Shown piece by piece: positions 1 to 6,985 of a stretch of DNA of 11,898 bases; position 1 is the stretch's first letter; every line of letters begins with the position of its first letter. The notes under the pieces are model-generated. The model saw nothing but the letters and a program-made list of their open reading frames with translations, made no database searches and was not told the origin of the DNA. Source of the stretch: Sphingomonadales bacterium UBA658 (GTDB lineage: Bacteria; Pseudomonadota; Alphaproteobacteria; Sphingomonadales; Sphingomonadaceae); contig DBOA01000079.1 of the NCBI GenBank assembly GCA_002299195.1, forward strand, positions 2,993 through 14,890, written 5' to 3'. The position numbers and the translations under genes are program-made.

Positions 1-515
1 ACAGCCGACGCACGGCGTTCCGATAACGACTGGTTATAAGCATCCGACCCGGTGGAATCGGTATGGCCCATGACGTCGACATAGGTTTTTTCATATTGCG
101 TCAGCGTCGATGCAACCTGATCCAGCGTATTGCGGAAACCCGCATCGATGTTCGCGCTATCGAGGCCAAAGGTCACTTCCGAAGGCATATCGAGAACAAG
201 ATTGTCGCCATCGCGAATAACGTTGATGCCCGTGCCCGCAGTTTGCTGACGCAGCTTTCTTTCTTGTTCGTCCATATAATAGCCAACGCCCGCACCGGCC
301 AATGCGCCGATACCTGCGCCGACAATCTTTTCCGTGCGATCGCTGCGGCCGCCAATAAGGTCGCCAAGCAAATATCCACCCAATGCGCCGCCAACGCCAC
401 CAAGCGCAGTCTTCGAAATCGTGCGCTGGCCCGTTTCCGGATCGGTCACACATGCCGATAGCGGCAGCATGGCGGCCATGAGCGACAGTGTTATCAATTG
501 ATTCTTCTTCATCAT
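1..515 (-). CDS. OmpA-family outer-membrane lipoprotein (partial, 3' end off the window)
   Basis: Reading the minus strand from the ATGATG at 515-510 gives 171 codons with no stop before the left edge, so the C-terminus is missing. The first 22 residues are a lipoprotein signal: Lys-Lys, a hydrophobic stretch, then the lipobox LSAC with Cys22 as the lipidated residue. Residues about 39-80 are a glycine-zipper region (GGVGGALGGYLLG, later VGAGIGALAGAGVGYY). From about residue 95 an OmpA-like peptidoglycan-binding domain begins; GHTDSTGSDAYNQSLSERRA (150-169) is its signature, with Asp153 and Arg168 matching the diaminopimelate-binding pair of E. coli OmpA. By family, this is an anchor between outer membrane and peptidoglycan, of the YiaD/Pal-like type. 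Either Met could start; AAAGGGA lies just upstream as ribosome binding site. It is divergent from the CNNM gene. The family is clear, the exact role is not. Confidence 0.92.
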   Translation of the reverse strand, partial: MMKKNQLITLSLMAAMLPLSACVTDPETGQRTISKTALGGVGGALGGYLLGDLIGGRSDRTEKIVGAGIGALAGAGVGYYMDEQERKLRQQTAGTGINVIRDGDNLVLDMPSEVTFGLDSANIDAGFRNTLDQVASTLTQYEKTYVDVMGHTDSTGSDAYNQSLSERRASA

Positions 516-597
516 TTTCCCTTTCAGCTTGGATGCCCCATAAGCGACACCCATGATGAACCTGCGATTATCCGTGGCTGGGTTGCATCCGTTGATG

Positions 598-627
598 ATA
601 ACAGTTTTTTCGGCATTTTGTTGCCAA
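598..627 (-). promoter_or_regulatory. Candidate sigma-70-type promoter for the OmpA-family lipoprotein
   Basis: On the minus strand, TTGGCA (627-622) matches the -35 consensus at five of six positions, and TGTTAT (603-598) matches the -10 consensus at four of six, with an 18-bp spacer. Transcription would start near 591, leaving a leader of roughly 75 nt before the ATG at 515. It lies in the spacer shared with the divergent CNNM gene (516-662). I saw no equally good plus-strand promoter there. The assignment is by eye only. Confidence 0.4.
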
Positions 628-662
628 AGCGCTGGCGTTGGCACTATGGGAAGCAGGTCCCT

Positions 663-2000
663 ATGGAACCTCTTCATCCTTTCCCGTGGTTTGATGCCGC
701 AACGATATTGGCTCTCATTGCCCTGAACGGTGTGTTTGCCATGTCTGAACTCGCCATTGTTTCGGCACGTACAGCGAAATTAAAGGCGATGGCGGAAGCC
801 GGAAAGCGCGGCGCGGCGGCAGCCCTTCGGCTGGGACGAGACCCGGGCAAGTTTCTGTCCACCGTGCAAATTGGCATTACGCTCATTGGTATTATCGCCG
901 GTGCGTATTCCGGATCGACGCTGGGCGGGCCAGTTGCCGAACGCATCGCACTTTTGGGCATTGGTAAAGAATGGGCCGAAACTTTGGGTTTCGGAATCGT
1001 TATCAGCATCACGACCTACGCATCCTTGGTGGTCGGCGAGCTGGTCCCCAAGCAATTTGCGCTCATTGCGCCCGAGAGAATCGCCGTCACCATGGCGGGT
1101 CCAATGGAGATGCTGGCACGCGTGACCGCACCGATTGTCTGGACCCTTGATAAATCCAGCGCGACTATATTCCGTGCACTCGGGCTGCGCCGCGATACCC
1201 GTGACGCACTGAGCGCCGAGGAATTACGTATGGTCTTTGCCGAGGCCACCCATGCAGGCATCATTGAAGAGCATGAACATAAGGTCATTGCAGGCGTTGT
1301 GCGGTTGGCCGACCGTCCGGTGCGTGAGGTCATGACGCCACGGACCGACGTTGACCGTATTGCAGCGGACGCATCTGAAGATGATGTCCGCGATTCGCTG
1401 TTAAATTCGCTGCACACACGGCTGCCCGTCACCGGCGAAGATGGTGACGACATCATTGGCGTTGTCCAATCACGCGATATTGTTGCGGCACAGATTCGCG
1501 GCGAAAGTCTTGATATCCGCAGCCTGATGCGTCGCGCTGAAATCATCCCCGATCAACTTGACGCCATGGACGCACTCGAAATTCTGCGTTCGTCCGATGT
1601 GCCGATGTTGCTTGTCCACGATGAATATGGGCATTTTGAAGGAATCGTAACGCCGAACGACCTTTTGGCAGCCATTGCGGGCGAATTTGCATCGGATCAG
1701 GCGCAAGGTAGCGCGCCGAACATCATCACATTGGACGATGGCTCAATGCTCGTCTCGGGCGCAATGTCCGCCGACGCAATGGCAGACGCACTGTCGATTG
1801 ATTTGCCTGAAGACCGCGATTATGCGACCGCTGCGGGCCATGTCCTGCACATATTGCGACACTTGCCCGAAGAGGGCGAATCCTTCCGCGACCAAGGTTG
1901 GCATTTTGAAGTTGTGGATATGGATGGCCGCAAAATCGACAAGCTGCGCGTCCGACTTGCAGAAATAGCAACTCGAACGGACGCAGTTGAGGGCTTGTGA
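663..2000 (+). CDS. CNNM/CorC-type transporter-like membrane protein (DUF21 + CBS pair + CorC_HlyC domain)
   Basis: The 445-residue protein has the full architecture of the family often annotated 'hemolysin family protein'. An N-terminal CNNM/DUF21 membrane domain has hydrophobic segments near residues 10-34, 65-88, 107-127 and 136-160 and the conserved GELVPK motif at 125-130. Two CBS domains follow (about 224-278, beginning VMTPRTDVDRI, and about 290-340, with VHDEYGHFEGIVTPNDLL). A CorC_HlyC domain closes the protein (about 355-435). Relatives are linked to magnesium/cobalt efflux and Mg2+ homeostasis, with CBS domains sensing adenine nucleotides; the hemolysin label is historical. I chose ATG 663 because the membrane domain starts directly after it. 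The frame is open back to 498, but those 55 extra codons would overlap the divergent lipoprotein gene and resemble no domain. A weak GCAGG lies upstream. The ion transported cannot be read from sequence. Confidence 0.93.
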   Translation: MEPLHPFPWFDAATILALIALNGVFAMSELAIVSARTAKLKAMAEAGKRGAAAALRLGRDPGKFLSTVQIGITLIGIIAGAYSGSTLGGPVAERIALLGIGKEWAETLGFGIVISITTYASLVVGELVPKQFALIAPERIAVTMAGPMEMLARVTAPIVWTLDKSSATIFRALGLRRDTRDALSAEELRMVFAEATHAGIIEEHEHKVIAGVVRLADRPVREVMTPRTDVDRIAADASEDDVRDSLLNSLHTRLPVTGEDGDDIIGVVQSRDIVAAQIRGESLDIRSLMRRAEIIPDQLDAMDALEILRSSDVPMLLVHDEYGHFEGIVTPNDLLAAIAGEFASDQAQGSAPNIITLDDGSMLVSGAMSADAMADALSIDLPEDRDYATAAGHVLHILRHLPEEGESFRDQGWHFEVVDMDGRKIDKLRVRLAEIATRTDAVEGL

Positions 2001-2071
2001 TTGCACAAACGCTTGGTTAGGGCGTTCGGCAGATATGGAATTACACGTCACGACGACAACAGGATATTGAT

Positions 2072-2851
2072 ATGGCCGATTTCTTCCTCCCAAAGAACAG
2101 CAAGGTCCAAAAGGGCACTGTTCACGCCGCGAAAACCGACGGGAAAGTCAAGAAATTCAAGGTATATCGTTACGATCCCGACAGTGGCGAAAACCCGCGT
2201 TACGACACATTTGAAGTCGACACCGAAACCTGCGGCCCAATGGTCCTCGACGCGCTGATCAAGATGAAGGGCGAACAAGATTCGTCGCTGACCTTCCGCC
2301 GTTCATGCCGCGAAGGCATTTGTGGTTCATGCTCGATGAACATCGACGGCAAAAATGGCCTCGCGTGCACCACGGCTATTGAAGACTGCAAAAGCGAAGT
2401 CACACTGACGCCGCTGCCGCATATGGAAGTTATCAAGGACCTCGTTCCTGACTTCACCCATTTTTATGCGCAATATGCGTCGATCAAGCCATGGCTGCAG
2501 ACGGTGACGCCAGAACCATCAGGCAAGGAGCGTCTTCAGTCGCCTGAAGACCGTGCAAAGCTCGATGGTCTGTATGAATGCATCTTGTGCGCATGCTGCT
2601 CGACAAGCTGCCCGTCTTATTGGTGGAACAGCGACAAGTTTTTGGGCCCAGCCATCTTGCTTCAGGCCTATCGCTGGTTGGCAGATAGCCGTGACGAAAT
2701 GACCGGTGAGCGTTTGGATGAGTTGGAAGATCCATTCCGTCTGTATCGCTGCCACACGATCATGAACTGCGCGAACGCATGCCCCAAGGGTCTGAACCCT
2801 GCAAAGGCCATTGCCGAAACCAAGAAGATGGTTGCCGAACGCCACCTTTAA
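2072..2851 (+). CDS. sdhB: Succinate dehydrogenase iron-sulfur subunit
   Basis: SdhB carries electrons from the FAD of SdhA through three Fe-S clusters to ubiquinone in complex II at the inner membrane. The 259-residue sequence has all cluster ligands. The [2Fe-2S] cysteines are C79, C84, C87 and C99 (SCREGICGSC...C). The CILCACCSTSCP motif supplies C170, C173 and C176, which with C237 bind [4Fe-4S]. C180, C227 and C233 bind [3Fe-4S]. Spacing matches E. coli SdhB; for example, C180 to C237 is 57 residues, as in the E. coli pair C159/C216. The start at ATG 2072 is supported by AGGA at 2061-2064. Unusually, the gene upstream is the CNNM protein, not sdhA, 71 bp away with no clear promoter seen. 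The thioesterase gene starts 15 nt after the stop, suggesting cotranscription. Confidence 0.98.
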   Translation: MADFFLPKNSKVQKGTVHAAKTDGKVKKFKVYRYDPDSGENPRYDTFEVDTETCGPMVLDALIKMKGEQDSSLTFRRSCREGICGSCSMNIDGKNGLACTTAIEDCKSEVTLTPLPHMEVIKDLVPDFTHFYAQYASIKPWLQTVTPEPSGKERLQSPEDRAKLDGLYECILCACCSTSCPSYWWNSDKFLGPAILLQAYRWLADSRDEMTGERLDELEDPFRLYRCHTIMNCANACPKGLNPAKAIAETKKMVAERHL

Positions 2852-2866
2852 ATAACGGGACGGCAG

Positions 2867-3319
2867 TTGGACACACCCGCTTTTGATAGCAGTCCGGATC
2901 CGGACAATCCCGGTTGGCTAAACTGGCAGATGACCGATGCCACGCGCTATAATGGCACGGTTCTCGGTAAAATGCTGGTGCGCAGTGAAGGCCATCATAA
3001 AGCGCGCCTGCGCATGTTTCCCGAACATCGGCACAGCAACTTGCGCGACGCTGTGCATGGCGGTGTCACGCTCGGTTTTATCGACGTGGCGATGTTTGGC
3101 GCATCGCGGATGTTTGGCCTGATTGAGGCAGGCGCTGCCGTTACGCTTGACCTATCGGTGCAGTTCATTGGTGCGGGCGTAATCGGCGAACCGCTTGAGG
3201 CAGAGGTCGAGCTTTTGAAAGAAACGGGTCGCCTACTGTTCATGCGCGGCATTGTCTCGCAAGGCGAGTCCCGCGTCGCCGCGTTTTCAGGGACGATTCG
3301 AAAACCCAGTAAGAAATGA
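2867..3319 (+). CDS. PaaI-family hotdog-fold acyl-CoA thioesterase, TTG start
   Basis: This 150-residue protein has the size and pattern of PaaI/YbgC-like hotdog thioesterases, which hydrolyse acyl-CoA esters in the cytoplasm. The motif DAVHGGVTLGFIDVAMFGA (residues 61-79) contains the HGG turn (His64) and Asp73, positions where these enzymes bind substrate and hold the catalytic acid; Asn58 precedes it. A beta-rich second half (about 92-144) ends the fold. The start is TTG at 2867, preceded by GGGA; the first in-frame ATG is codon 22 and would remove the GW..W segment that I take to belong to the domain. The gene lies 15 nt after sdhB and its TGA overlaps the zapE ATG (ATGA). The substrate is unknown; a phenylacetate role is not implied, as no paa genes are nearby. 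Confidence 0.85.
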   Translation: MDTPAFDSSPDPDNPGWLNWQMTDATRYNGTVLGKMLVRSEGHHKARLRMFPEHRHSNLRDAVHGGVTLGFIDVAMFGASRMFGLIEAGAAVTLDLSVQFIGAGVIGEPLEAEVELLKETGRLLFMRGIVSQGESRVAAFSGTIRKPSKK

Positions 3320-4434
3320 TAGCCGCCTCGGTCACGGATAGGCTCGCAGCCCTTGTCAGTGCAGGCGAATTGAAGCCTGATGCTGATCAAGCCAAAGCCG
3401 TTTTGGCGCTGGCGAAAGTGCAAGCAGAGCTTGAGGCTGTGCCGCCCCGCGGAAGCACAATGTGGCGTTTCTTGGGACGCAAGCCGGACCCGGCGCGCGG
3501 GCTATATTTATGGGGCGGTGTTGGGCGCGGAAAATCCATGCTCATGGACCTGTTTTTTGACAGCGTGCAGATACAGCGGAAACGTCGTGCCCATTTCCAT
3601 GAATTCATGCTGGATATCCACGCGCGGCTAAAGGTTGAGCGCGAAAAAGAAAAAGGCGATCCCATTCCGCCCGTGGTCGCGGCACTGGCGGATGAAGCCC
3701 GGTTGCTCTGTTTTGACGAAATGGTCGTCAACAACATGGCCGACGCCGCAATTATGTCGCGGCTGTTTACCGGCTTGATTGCCGCAGGCGTCACCGTTGT
3801 CACAACATCGAACCGGCGACCCGATGACCTGTATAAGGATGGCCTCAACCGCCAGCTGTTTTTGCCGTTCATCGCGTTGATCAAAGACAGCCTTGATATT
3901 TTTGCGCTCGATGGCCCGAAAGACTATCGGCGCGACCGTTTGGGTAATGCCAAAACCTGGCTGGTACCCAATGGCGCCGAGGCAACGGCCGCGCTTTCGG
4001 AGACATTTTTCCGGATGACCGATTACCCGCCCGAGGACCGCGCACATGTCCCCTCGTTGGAGTTGGACGTAGGCGGCGGTCGGACGCTGCATGTGCCAAA
4101 GGCGCTGAAGGGCGTCGCCGTTTTCTCATTCAAGCGTCTTTGTGCTGAGGCCCTTGGTGCCTCTGACTATCTGGCGATTGCGCGGCGGTTCCATACGGTG
4201 CTGATGGTGGGCATTCCCGTGCTTGGGCCACACAACCGCAATGAAGCGGCGCGATTTGTGACGCTGATCGATGCGTTGTACGAATATCGCGTGAAGTTTT
4301 TGGCGAGCGCAGATGCCGGACCTGACCAGCTTTACCCGATAGGCGACGGGCGTTTTGAATTTGACCGTACCGTATCGCGGCTGATGGAAATGCAGTCGGA
4401 AGATTATCTGGCGGAAGGCCACGGCGCGCGCTAG
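3316..4434 (+). CDS. zapE: Cell division protein ZapE (AFG1-like ATPase)
   Basis: The 372-residue protein is an AFG1/ZapE-type P-loop ATPase. The Walker A motif is GGVGRGKS at 67-74 (Lys73), within LYLWGGVGRGKSMLMDLFF. The Walker B motif is LLCFDE at 130-135 (Asp134, Glu135). The sensor-1 stretch TTSNR is at 163-167, followed by the family's PDDLYKDGLNRQLFLPFI segment. In E. coli ZapE associates with the Z-ring and affects FtsZ bundling; the mitochondrial relative AFG1 acts in turnover of respiratory-complex subunits. The start overlaps the thioesterase stop by four nucleotides (ATGA), indicating translational coupling. Its place downstream of sdhB is one I recall from other alphaproteobacterial TCA clusters. 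The family call is firm, the specific cellular role is by homology. Confidence 0.95.
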   Translation: MIAASVTDRLAALVSAGELKPDADQAKAVLALAKVQAELEAVPPRGSTMWRFLGRKPDPARGLYLWGGVGRGKSMLMDLFFDSVQIQRKRRAHFHEFMLDIHARLKVEREKEKGDPIPPVVAALADEARLLCFDEMVVNNMADAAIMSRLFTGLIAAGVTVVTTSNRRPDDLYKDGLNRQLFLPFIALIKDSLDIFALDGPKDYRRDRLGNAKTWLVPNGAEATAALSETFFRMTDYPPEDRAHVPSLELDVGGGRTLHVPKALKGVAVFSFKRLCAEALGASDYLAIARRFHTVLMVGIPVLGPHNRNEAARFVTLIDALYEYRVKFLASADAGPDQLYPIGDGRFEFDRTVSRLMEMQSEDYLAEGHGAR

Positions 4435-4456
4435 CATTGCATAAAGGAGAGAAAAG

Positions 4457-5848
4457 ATGATCGGACGGAGCACGTTTTTATTGGCAGGCATTTTGGCCCT
4501 GACAACCGCTGCACATGCGCAAACAGCTGCATCGAAAATAGCATCGGAACGCGCGCTCTTTGCAAAGATCGTCGAAATTCCCACCGTTGAGGGGCAGCCT
4601 GCCGAATTCAAAAAGCTGACCACCTTATTGGCAGCCGAGTTCCGCAAGGCGGGCATCACGAACGTGATCGTCAAGGATCATGACAATACCCAGACAATGA
4701 TTGTCCGTTGGCCCGCAGCCAAGCCTTCGGGGAAGAAGCCGATTTTGCTGATGGCGCACATGGATGTCGTCGCCGCCAAAGCAAGCGATTGGAAATATCC
4801 GCCATTTAAGTTTCGCGAAGAGGGCGGCTATTATCTGGGTCGCGGTTCAAATGACAATAAGGCGGCCTTGACCGGTATCGTCCTTGCGCTGCAATATTTG
4901 CGCGCAGAGAAGTTTGAACCCACGCGCGATATCATTGTGCTGTTCACTGGCGATGAGGAGACGATCGGCAACGGTGCACGGCGCGCGGCAACCGAATGGC
5001 GCGACCTAATTGACGCCGAATATGCCCTCAATGGAGATGCAGGCGGCGGTTCGGTTTTCCCTGATGGGCGCGTTGAAGGCTTCGGCATTCAGATTGCGGA
5101 GAAAACCTACGCCGATTTCCGGCTGACCGCTGTGAACCGCGGCGGGCACAGCAGCGTTCCCCGCCCTGACAATGCGATATATGCGCTGGCCAATGCGCTC
5201 ACCGCAGTGGAGCGTCATCGCTTTCCAGCCATGATTAACGATGCCACACGCGCGAGTTTTGAGATGCTGGCAAAAGGCGATAGTGGCCAATTTGGTGAGC
5301 TGTTACGCAGATATCTTGCGGACCCCCAAGATCGCGAAACGGCCGATCTGTTAGAAGCGATGGACCCGGGGAGCACGCGCACGCGCTGTGTTGCAACGAT
5401 GTTGTCTGGCGGTCACGCGCCAAATGCCCTGCCCCAAAAGGCCGAAGCCAATGTGAACTGCCGCATTTTTCCAAGCGTCAAAACAGAGGATGTCCGGCAG
5501 CAATTGCAAGCGCTTTCAGGGCCGGATGTCACGGTGTCGGCCGTTGAAGGATCGCAAACACCCGAAACCGCACCATCACCGATGCGCGATGACATAACCC
5601 AAGCCTATCGGGCCGCTGTCGCAACCCGCTTTCCCAACGCGCCCGTTCTGCCATTCCAGTCGGCGGGCGCTACCGACGGCGCGTTTTTACGGTCCGCTGG
5701 CATTCCCGTTTATGGATTTGGTGGGCTTTGGAGCATCGTCGGACAGAAAGAGGGCGCGCATGGCCTAGATGAACGCGTCTGGGCCGAGGGATTCCATGGC
5801 CAAGTCCCCATCTGGATGGAAATGTTGCGGCGCGTCACGGGTAACTGA
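4457..5848 (+). CDS. Exported M20-family zinc metallopeptidase
   Basis: The 463-residue protein begins with a Sec-type signal peptide (Arg4, hydrophobic FLLAGILALTTAAHAQ, likely cleavage after Ala-His-Ala at 19-21), so it should act in the periplasm. The M20 co-catalytic zinc site is complete: His101 and the catalytic-water-positioning Asp103 in AHMDVV, bridging Asp133 in GRGSNDNKAA, catalytic Glu167 and ligand Glu168 in GDEET, Asp194 in NGDAGG, and His435 near the C-terminus. GGHSS (229-233) marks the lid/dimerisation domain, and SAGATDGAFLR is the typical late motif. Asp at 194, where carboxypeptidase G2 has Glu, is more like M20 dipeptidases. Likely substrates are short peptides or acylated amino acids. 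A strong AAGGAG ribosome binding site precedes ATG 4457. It starts 22 nt after zapE, so it may share that transcript. Confidence 0.93.
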   Translation: MIGRSTFLLAGILALTTAAHAQTAASKIASERALFAKIVEIPTVEGQPAEFKKLTTLLAAEFRKAGITNVIVKDHDNTQTMIVRWPAAKPSGKKPILLMAHMDVVAAKASDWKYPPFKFREEGGYYLGRGSNDNKAALTGIVLALQYLRAEKFEPTRDIIVLFTGDEETIGNGARRAATEWRDLIDAEYALNGDAGGGSVFPDGRVEGFGIQIAEKTYADFRLTAVNRGGHSSVPRPDNAIYALANALTAVERHRFPAMINDATRASFEMLAKGDSGQFGELLRRYLADPQDRETADLLEAMDPGSTRTRCVATMLSGGHAPNALPQKAEANVNCRIFPSVKTEDVRQQLQALSGPDVTVSAVEGSQTPETAPSPMRDDITQAYRAAVATRFPNAPVLPFQSAGATDGAFLRSAGIPVYGFGGLWSIVGQKEGAHGLDERVWAEGFHGQVPIWMEMLRRVTGN

Positions 5849-5925
5849 CAGGGTGCACTTCACCCGCTATCGCTATTGCGAACTGTTATCAGAAAAAGCC
5901 TTAACTTTGGACCTTTATTGGGTTG

Positions 5926-5934
5926 TTATCCACA
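5926..5934 (+). promoter_or_regulatory. Perfect DnaA-box 9-mer (TTATCCACA)
   Basis: TTATCCACA is identical to the strongest E. coli-type DnaA box. It is noncoding and lies 61 bp before the mdh start codon. I found no second exact copy in the window. A GATTC (GANTC, the CcrM methylation site of alphaproteobacteria) begins three bases after it. One isolated box is not an origin; DnaA can act as a transcription factor at such sites. Chance occurrence is possible: about 0.1 exact copies are expected on both strands of random sequence this long. Confidence 0.45.
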
Positions 5935-5940
5935 GCGATT

Positions 5941-5956
5941 CGGCGTAACGACGCCG
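5941..5956 (+). other. Short perfect inverted repeat in the mdh leader
   Basis: CGGCGT (5941-5946) and ACGCCG (5951-5956) form a perfect six-pair stem with the loop AACG. No U-tract follows, so it is not an intrinsic terminator of usual form. It lies about 20 bp before the mdh ribosome binding site (AAGGGAAGGA, 5978-5987). It could be an operator half-site pair or a 5' leader hairpin; no function can be assigned. Confidence 0.35.
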
Positions 5957-5995
5957 CAATTCCGCTAAAAAGCCCTAAGGGAAGGACAGTTTTGT

Positions 5996-6958
5996 ATGGC
6001 TCGCAAAAAAATTGCGCTTATTGGTGCCGGTAATATCGGCGGCACACTTGCTCACCTCGCAGCATTGAAAGGCCTCGGCGACATCGTCTTGTTCGACGTT
6101 GTTGAAGGCGTTCCCCAGGGCAAGGCGCTTGACCTGTCGCAATGCGGACCCGTCGAAGGCTTCGATGCCAAGATTACGGGCACCAATGATTATGCCGACA
6201 TTGCTGGCGCCGACGTGATCATCGTCACCGCTGGTGTCGCGCGCAAACCCGGCATGAGCCGCGATGATTTGCTTGGCATCAACCTGAAGGTCATGAAGGC
6301 CGTGGGCGAAGGCATTGCCGCGAACGCACCAAACGCATTCGTCATCTGCATCACCAACCCGCTCGACGCAATGGTATGGGCGCTGCGCGAATTTTCCGGC
6401 CTGCCACATCACATGGTTGTCGGCATGGCAGGCGTTCTCGATTCCGCCCGTTTCAGCCACTTCCTTGCGGACGAATTCAATGTGTCGGTAAAAGACGTCA
6501 CCAGCTTCGTGCTTGGTGGTCATGGCGACACCATGGTGCCCGTCGTTCAATATTCGACCGTATCGGGTATTCCGGTTCCAGACCTTATCAAAATGGGCTT
6601 TTCGACTCAGGAGCGCATTGACGCAATCGTGCAGCGCACGCGCAGCGGCGGTGGTGAAATCGTTGGTCTTCTTAAAACCGGCTCTGCGTTCTACGCGCCG
6701 GCAACCAGCGGTATCGCGATGGCAGAAGCTTATTTGAACGACCAAAAGCGCGTTCTTCCAGCCGCAGTGCATCTGACCGGCCAATATGGCGTCGACAATC
6801 TATATGTCGGCGTACCTGTCGTCATTGGTGCTGGCGGCGTTGAAAAGGTCGTCGAAATCGCCCTTGATGACGAAGCCAAGGGCAACCTTGCGGTCAGCGT
6901 CGATGCGGTCAAAGAACTGCTTGTCGCATGTAAGGCAATTGATTCCTCGCTAAACTAA
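5996..6958 (+). CDS. mdh: Malate dehydrogenase (LDH-like type, NAD-dependent)
   Basis: This enzyme interconverts malate and oxaloacetate with NAD+ in the cytoplasm, closing the TCA cycle. The 320-residue length fits the LDH-like MDH group. The Rossmann motif GAGNIGG occupies 10-16, and Asp34 ending the second strand (VLFD) favours NAD over NADP. The mobile-loop segment ARKPGMSR provides Arg83 and Arg89; Arg at position 83, in place of the Gln of lactate dehydrogenases, indicates malate/oxaloacetate specificity. ITNPLDAM (119-126), Asp149 and Arg152 (the LDSAR motif) and the catalytic His176 in GGHGDTMVP complete the active site. ATG 5996 follows AAGGGAAGGA. It begins the second transcriptional block and sits 27 nt before sucD, so it is probably cotranscribed with it. 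Many alphaproteobacteria have sucC at this junction; here it is absent. Confidence 0.98.
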   Translation: MARKKIALIGAGNIGGTLAHLAALKGLGDIVLFDVVEGVPQGKALDLSQCGPVEGFDAKITGTNDYADIAGADVIIVTAGVARKPGMSRDDLLGINLKVMKAVGEGIAANAPNAFVICITNPLDAMVWALREFSGLPHHMVVGMAGVLDSARFSHFLADEFNVSVKDVTSFVLGGHGDTMVPVVQYSTVSGIPVPDLIKMGFSTQERIDAIVQRTRSGGGEIVGLLKTGSAFYAPATSGIAMAEAYLNDQKRVLPAAVHLTGQYGVDNLYVGVPVVIGAGGVEKVVEIALDDEAKGNLAVSVDAVKELLVACKAIDSSLN

Positions 6959-6985
6959 GCGAACCCCAGAATTTAGGAGACGTAT

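Larger units (their letters stand above)
5849..5995 (+). promoter_or_regulatory. Spacer upstream of mdh; likely control region of the mdh-suc operon
   Basis: This 147-bp spacer is the first sizeable gap after the sdhB-M20 run and precedes mdh, so it probably carries the operon promoter. It contains a GGGTG/CACCC hairpin (5851-5865, five pairs, no U-tract, so a poor terminator candidate), a relatively AT-rich stretch (5881-5930), a perfect TTATCCACA DnaA box (5926-5934), a GANTC site (5937-5941) and a short hairpin (5941-5956). No convincing -35/-10 pair with good spacing was found by eye; TTGGAC at 5907-5912 is the best -35 but lacks a matching -10. Confidence 0.4.

Noticed and set aside
63..461. 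A plus-strand open frame of 132 codons at the left end
   Set aside because: It lies opposite the OmpA-family lipoprotein, whose lipobox and OmpA signature establish the minus strand as coding.
498..662. N-terminal extension of the CNNM protein to ATG 498
   Set aside because: The 55 extra residues resemble no part of the family, overlap the divergent lipoprotein start and cover its probable promoter; ATG 663 fits the domain boundary.
5851..5865. GGGTG/CACCC hairpin after the M20 gene as a terminator
   Set aside because: Only five pairs and no run of T follows; too weak to call.
5880..5960. A replication origin around the DnaA box
   Set aside because: Only one perfect box, no cluster of boxes and no origin-associated genes nearby; at most a regulatory site.
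5975..6784. A 269-codon minus-strand open frame opposite mdh
   Set aside because: Antisense to a complete mdh with all active-site residues; no domain pattern and no ribosome binding site of note.
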